In this document: positions 63,177-64,000 of the stretch, piece by piece
Numbering within the stretch: position 1 is the stretch's first letter
How the letters are laid out: the number at the start of each line of letters is the position of its first letter
Source of the DNA: Pseudomonas matsuisoli
GTDB taxonomy: Bacteria; Pseudomonadota; Gammaproteobacteria; Pseudomonadales; Pseudomonadaceae
Length of the DNA: 64,000 nucleotides
Direction of reading: 5' to 3'
Assembly (NCBI RefSeq): GCF_014647635.1
Contig: NZ_BMPO01000005.1
Location: 132,174 to 196,173 of the forward strand
The notes under the pieces: model-generated
Seen by the model: only the letters and a program-made list of their open reading frames with translations
Told to the model about the DNA's origin: nothing
Database searches by the model: none
Made by a program: the position numbers and the translations under genes

Positions 63177-64000
63177 CTACTTTATCTGACTGGCGAATTG
63201 CCCTACCGCTTCCACGACCTTCTTGGCCCGTTCCCGGATATCGAGGATCACCTCGCCTGCTCGGCCAGCAAGGGTCAGGCCGTTCTGGGCCTGCTCGCGG
63301 CTGACCGCGATATTGGCGATGGCACTCTCCACGAGACGCTGGTTCTGTTCGACCACGACGACGATTTCCTCGGTCGCCTTGCTCGTGCGGCTCGCCAGTT
63401 GTCTGACCTCGTCGGCGACCACGGCAAAGCCTCGACCCTGCTCGCCCGCACGGGCGGCTTCAATTGCAGCGTTCAGCGCCAGCAGGTTGGTCTGGCTGGC
63501 GATGCCGCCGATGGTCTGCACCATTGTGCTGATCAGCATGGACTGCTTGCCCAATGCCTCGATGCCCGCCGTGGCGGTGGTCATCTCCTGGGTGATCTGC
63601 TCCATGGCCCTTAAGGTCTTCTGCACGACATCGGTCCCGGTTTGCGCGGTCGAGTCAGTGTCCCTGGAGACTTCGTAGGCGGTCGACGCGGCGTTACTGA
63701 CCTGCAATTCGCGGTTGACCTCGTCGGTGATGACGGTGGCGAACTTGACGATCTTGTAGAGCCGGTTTTGCGTATCGCGTACGGGGTTGTACGTGGCTTC
63801 CAGCCATACGTCCCGGCCGTAGCTGTCCCTGCGCTTGAAGCGGCCGGCCATCACCTCGCCGCTGTTCAGGCGTTGCCAGAACGCCGCATAGTCACTTTCG
63901 GATATTTCACCAGGCACGCAAAACATCGAATGGTGCTTGTTGAGAATCTGTTCCCGCTTGTAGCCCATCGCTTGCAGGAATTGCTCGTTTGCCGCGATGA
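63177..64000 (-). CDS. PAS-domain chemoreceptor (N-terminal part outside window)
   Basis: The C-terminal 274 residues of a soluble or Aer-like chemoreceptor; the frame stays open to the window edge. First comes the end of a PAS domain ([28 protein letters not shown] and [30 protein letters not shown]), then a short signalling domain with the tip [40 protein letters not shown]. It ends only about 75 residues after the tip, so the coiled coil is short. Similar pseudomonad proteins have one or two PAS domains and sense redox or small ligands. Confidence 0.93.
   Translation of the reverse strand, partial: IAANEQFLQAMGYKREQILNKHHSMFCVPGEISESDYAAFWQRLNSGEVMAGRFKRRDSYGRDVWLEATYNPVRDTQNRLYKIVKFATVITDEVNRELQVSNAASTAYEVSRDTDSTAQTGTDVVQKTLRAMEQITQEMTTATAGIEALGKQSMLISTMVQTIGGIASQTNLLALNAAIEAARAGEQGRGFAVVADEVRQLASRTSKATEEIVVVVEQNQRLVESAIANIAVSREQAQNGLTLAGRAGEVILDIRERAKKVVEAVGQFASQIK

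Overview
The window comes from a gammaproteobacterium of the Pseudomonas/Stutzerimonas group. The left edge carries the block accC - prmA - DUF3426 protein - dusB - fis - purH - purD - retS-type hybrid sensor kinase, an order typical of pseudomonads. An azurin gene, two OprD-family porins, a MexEF-OprN-type efflux operon, GC-rich coding sequence and many REP-like intergenic repeats agree with this. I could not assign a species. No tRNA, rRNA, CRISPR array, phage or intact transposase was seen.

Region by region: 1-11.3 kb is core housekeeping (fatty-acid synthesis, ribosomal protein methylation, tRNA dihydrouridine, Fis, late purine synthesis) ending in a RetS-like sensor. This block is interrupted at 3.34-3.61 kb by a 270-bp MITE-like element. 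11.3-16.1 kb holds a DUF3140/DUF5872 gene pair, the acetate permease pair DUF485-ActP, azurin and an isocitrate-lyase/PEP-mutase family enzyme. 16.2-32.8 kb is mostly transport and small enzymes: a bestrophin-like channel, an OPT transporter with a 10-base G tract upstream, an orphan peptide-binding protein followed by an amidase, a GNAT, a DUF2157 membrane protein, a formate/nitrite-type channel, an MFS sugar porter, a LOG-family protein, a DUF5924 membrane protein, a PQQ-type sugar dehydrogenase lipoprotein and an EamA exporter. Repeats are densest in this stretch.

32.8-39.6 kb is the most unusual part. It holds an XRE-cupin regulator, an OprD porin, an argininosuccinate-lyase-superfamily enzyme with a Sec signal peptide (so probably periplasmic), a dicarboxylate-type symporter with an altered sodium-site motif, and one open frame joining a LysR regulator to a trans-aconitate methyltransferase. 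A reasonable hypothesis is a uptake-and-cleave unit: the porin admits a substrate, the periplasmic lyase cleaves it to a dicarboxylate plus a second product, and the symporter imports the dicarboxylate.

39.6-52.6 kb carries the lytic transglycosylases MltA and MltB-type on either side of two uncharacterised small genes, a glutathione transferase, a chemoreceptor and a complete mexEF-oprN-type operon without an adjacent mexT or mexS. 52.6-64 kb carries a second OprD porin, two aldo/keto reductases, an MFS exporter followed by two overlapping glutathione transferases, an SF1 helicase with a lysine-rich tail, an FKBP isomerase, a LysR regulator and the C-terminal part of a PAS chemoreceptor cut by the window end.
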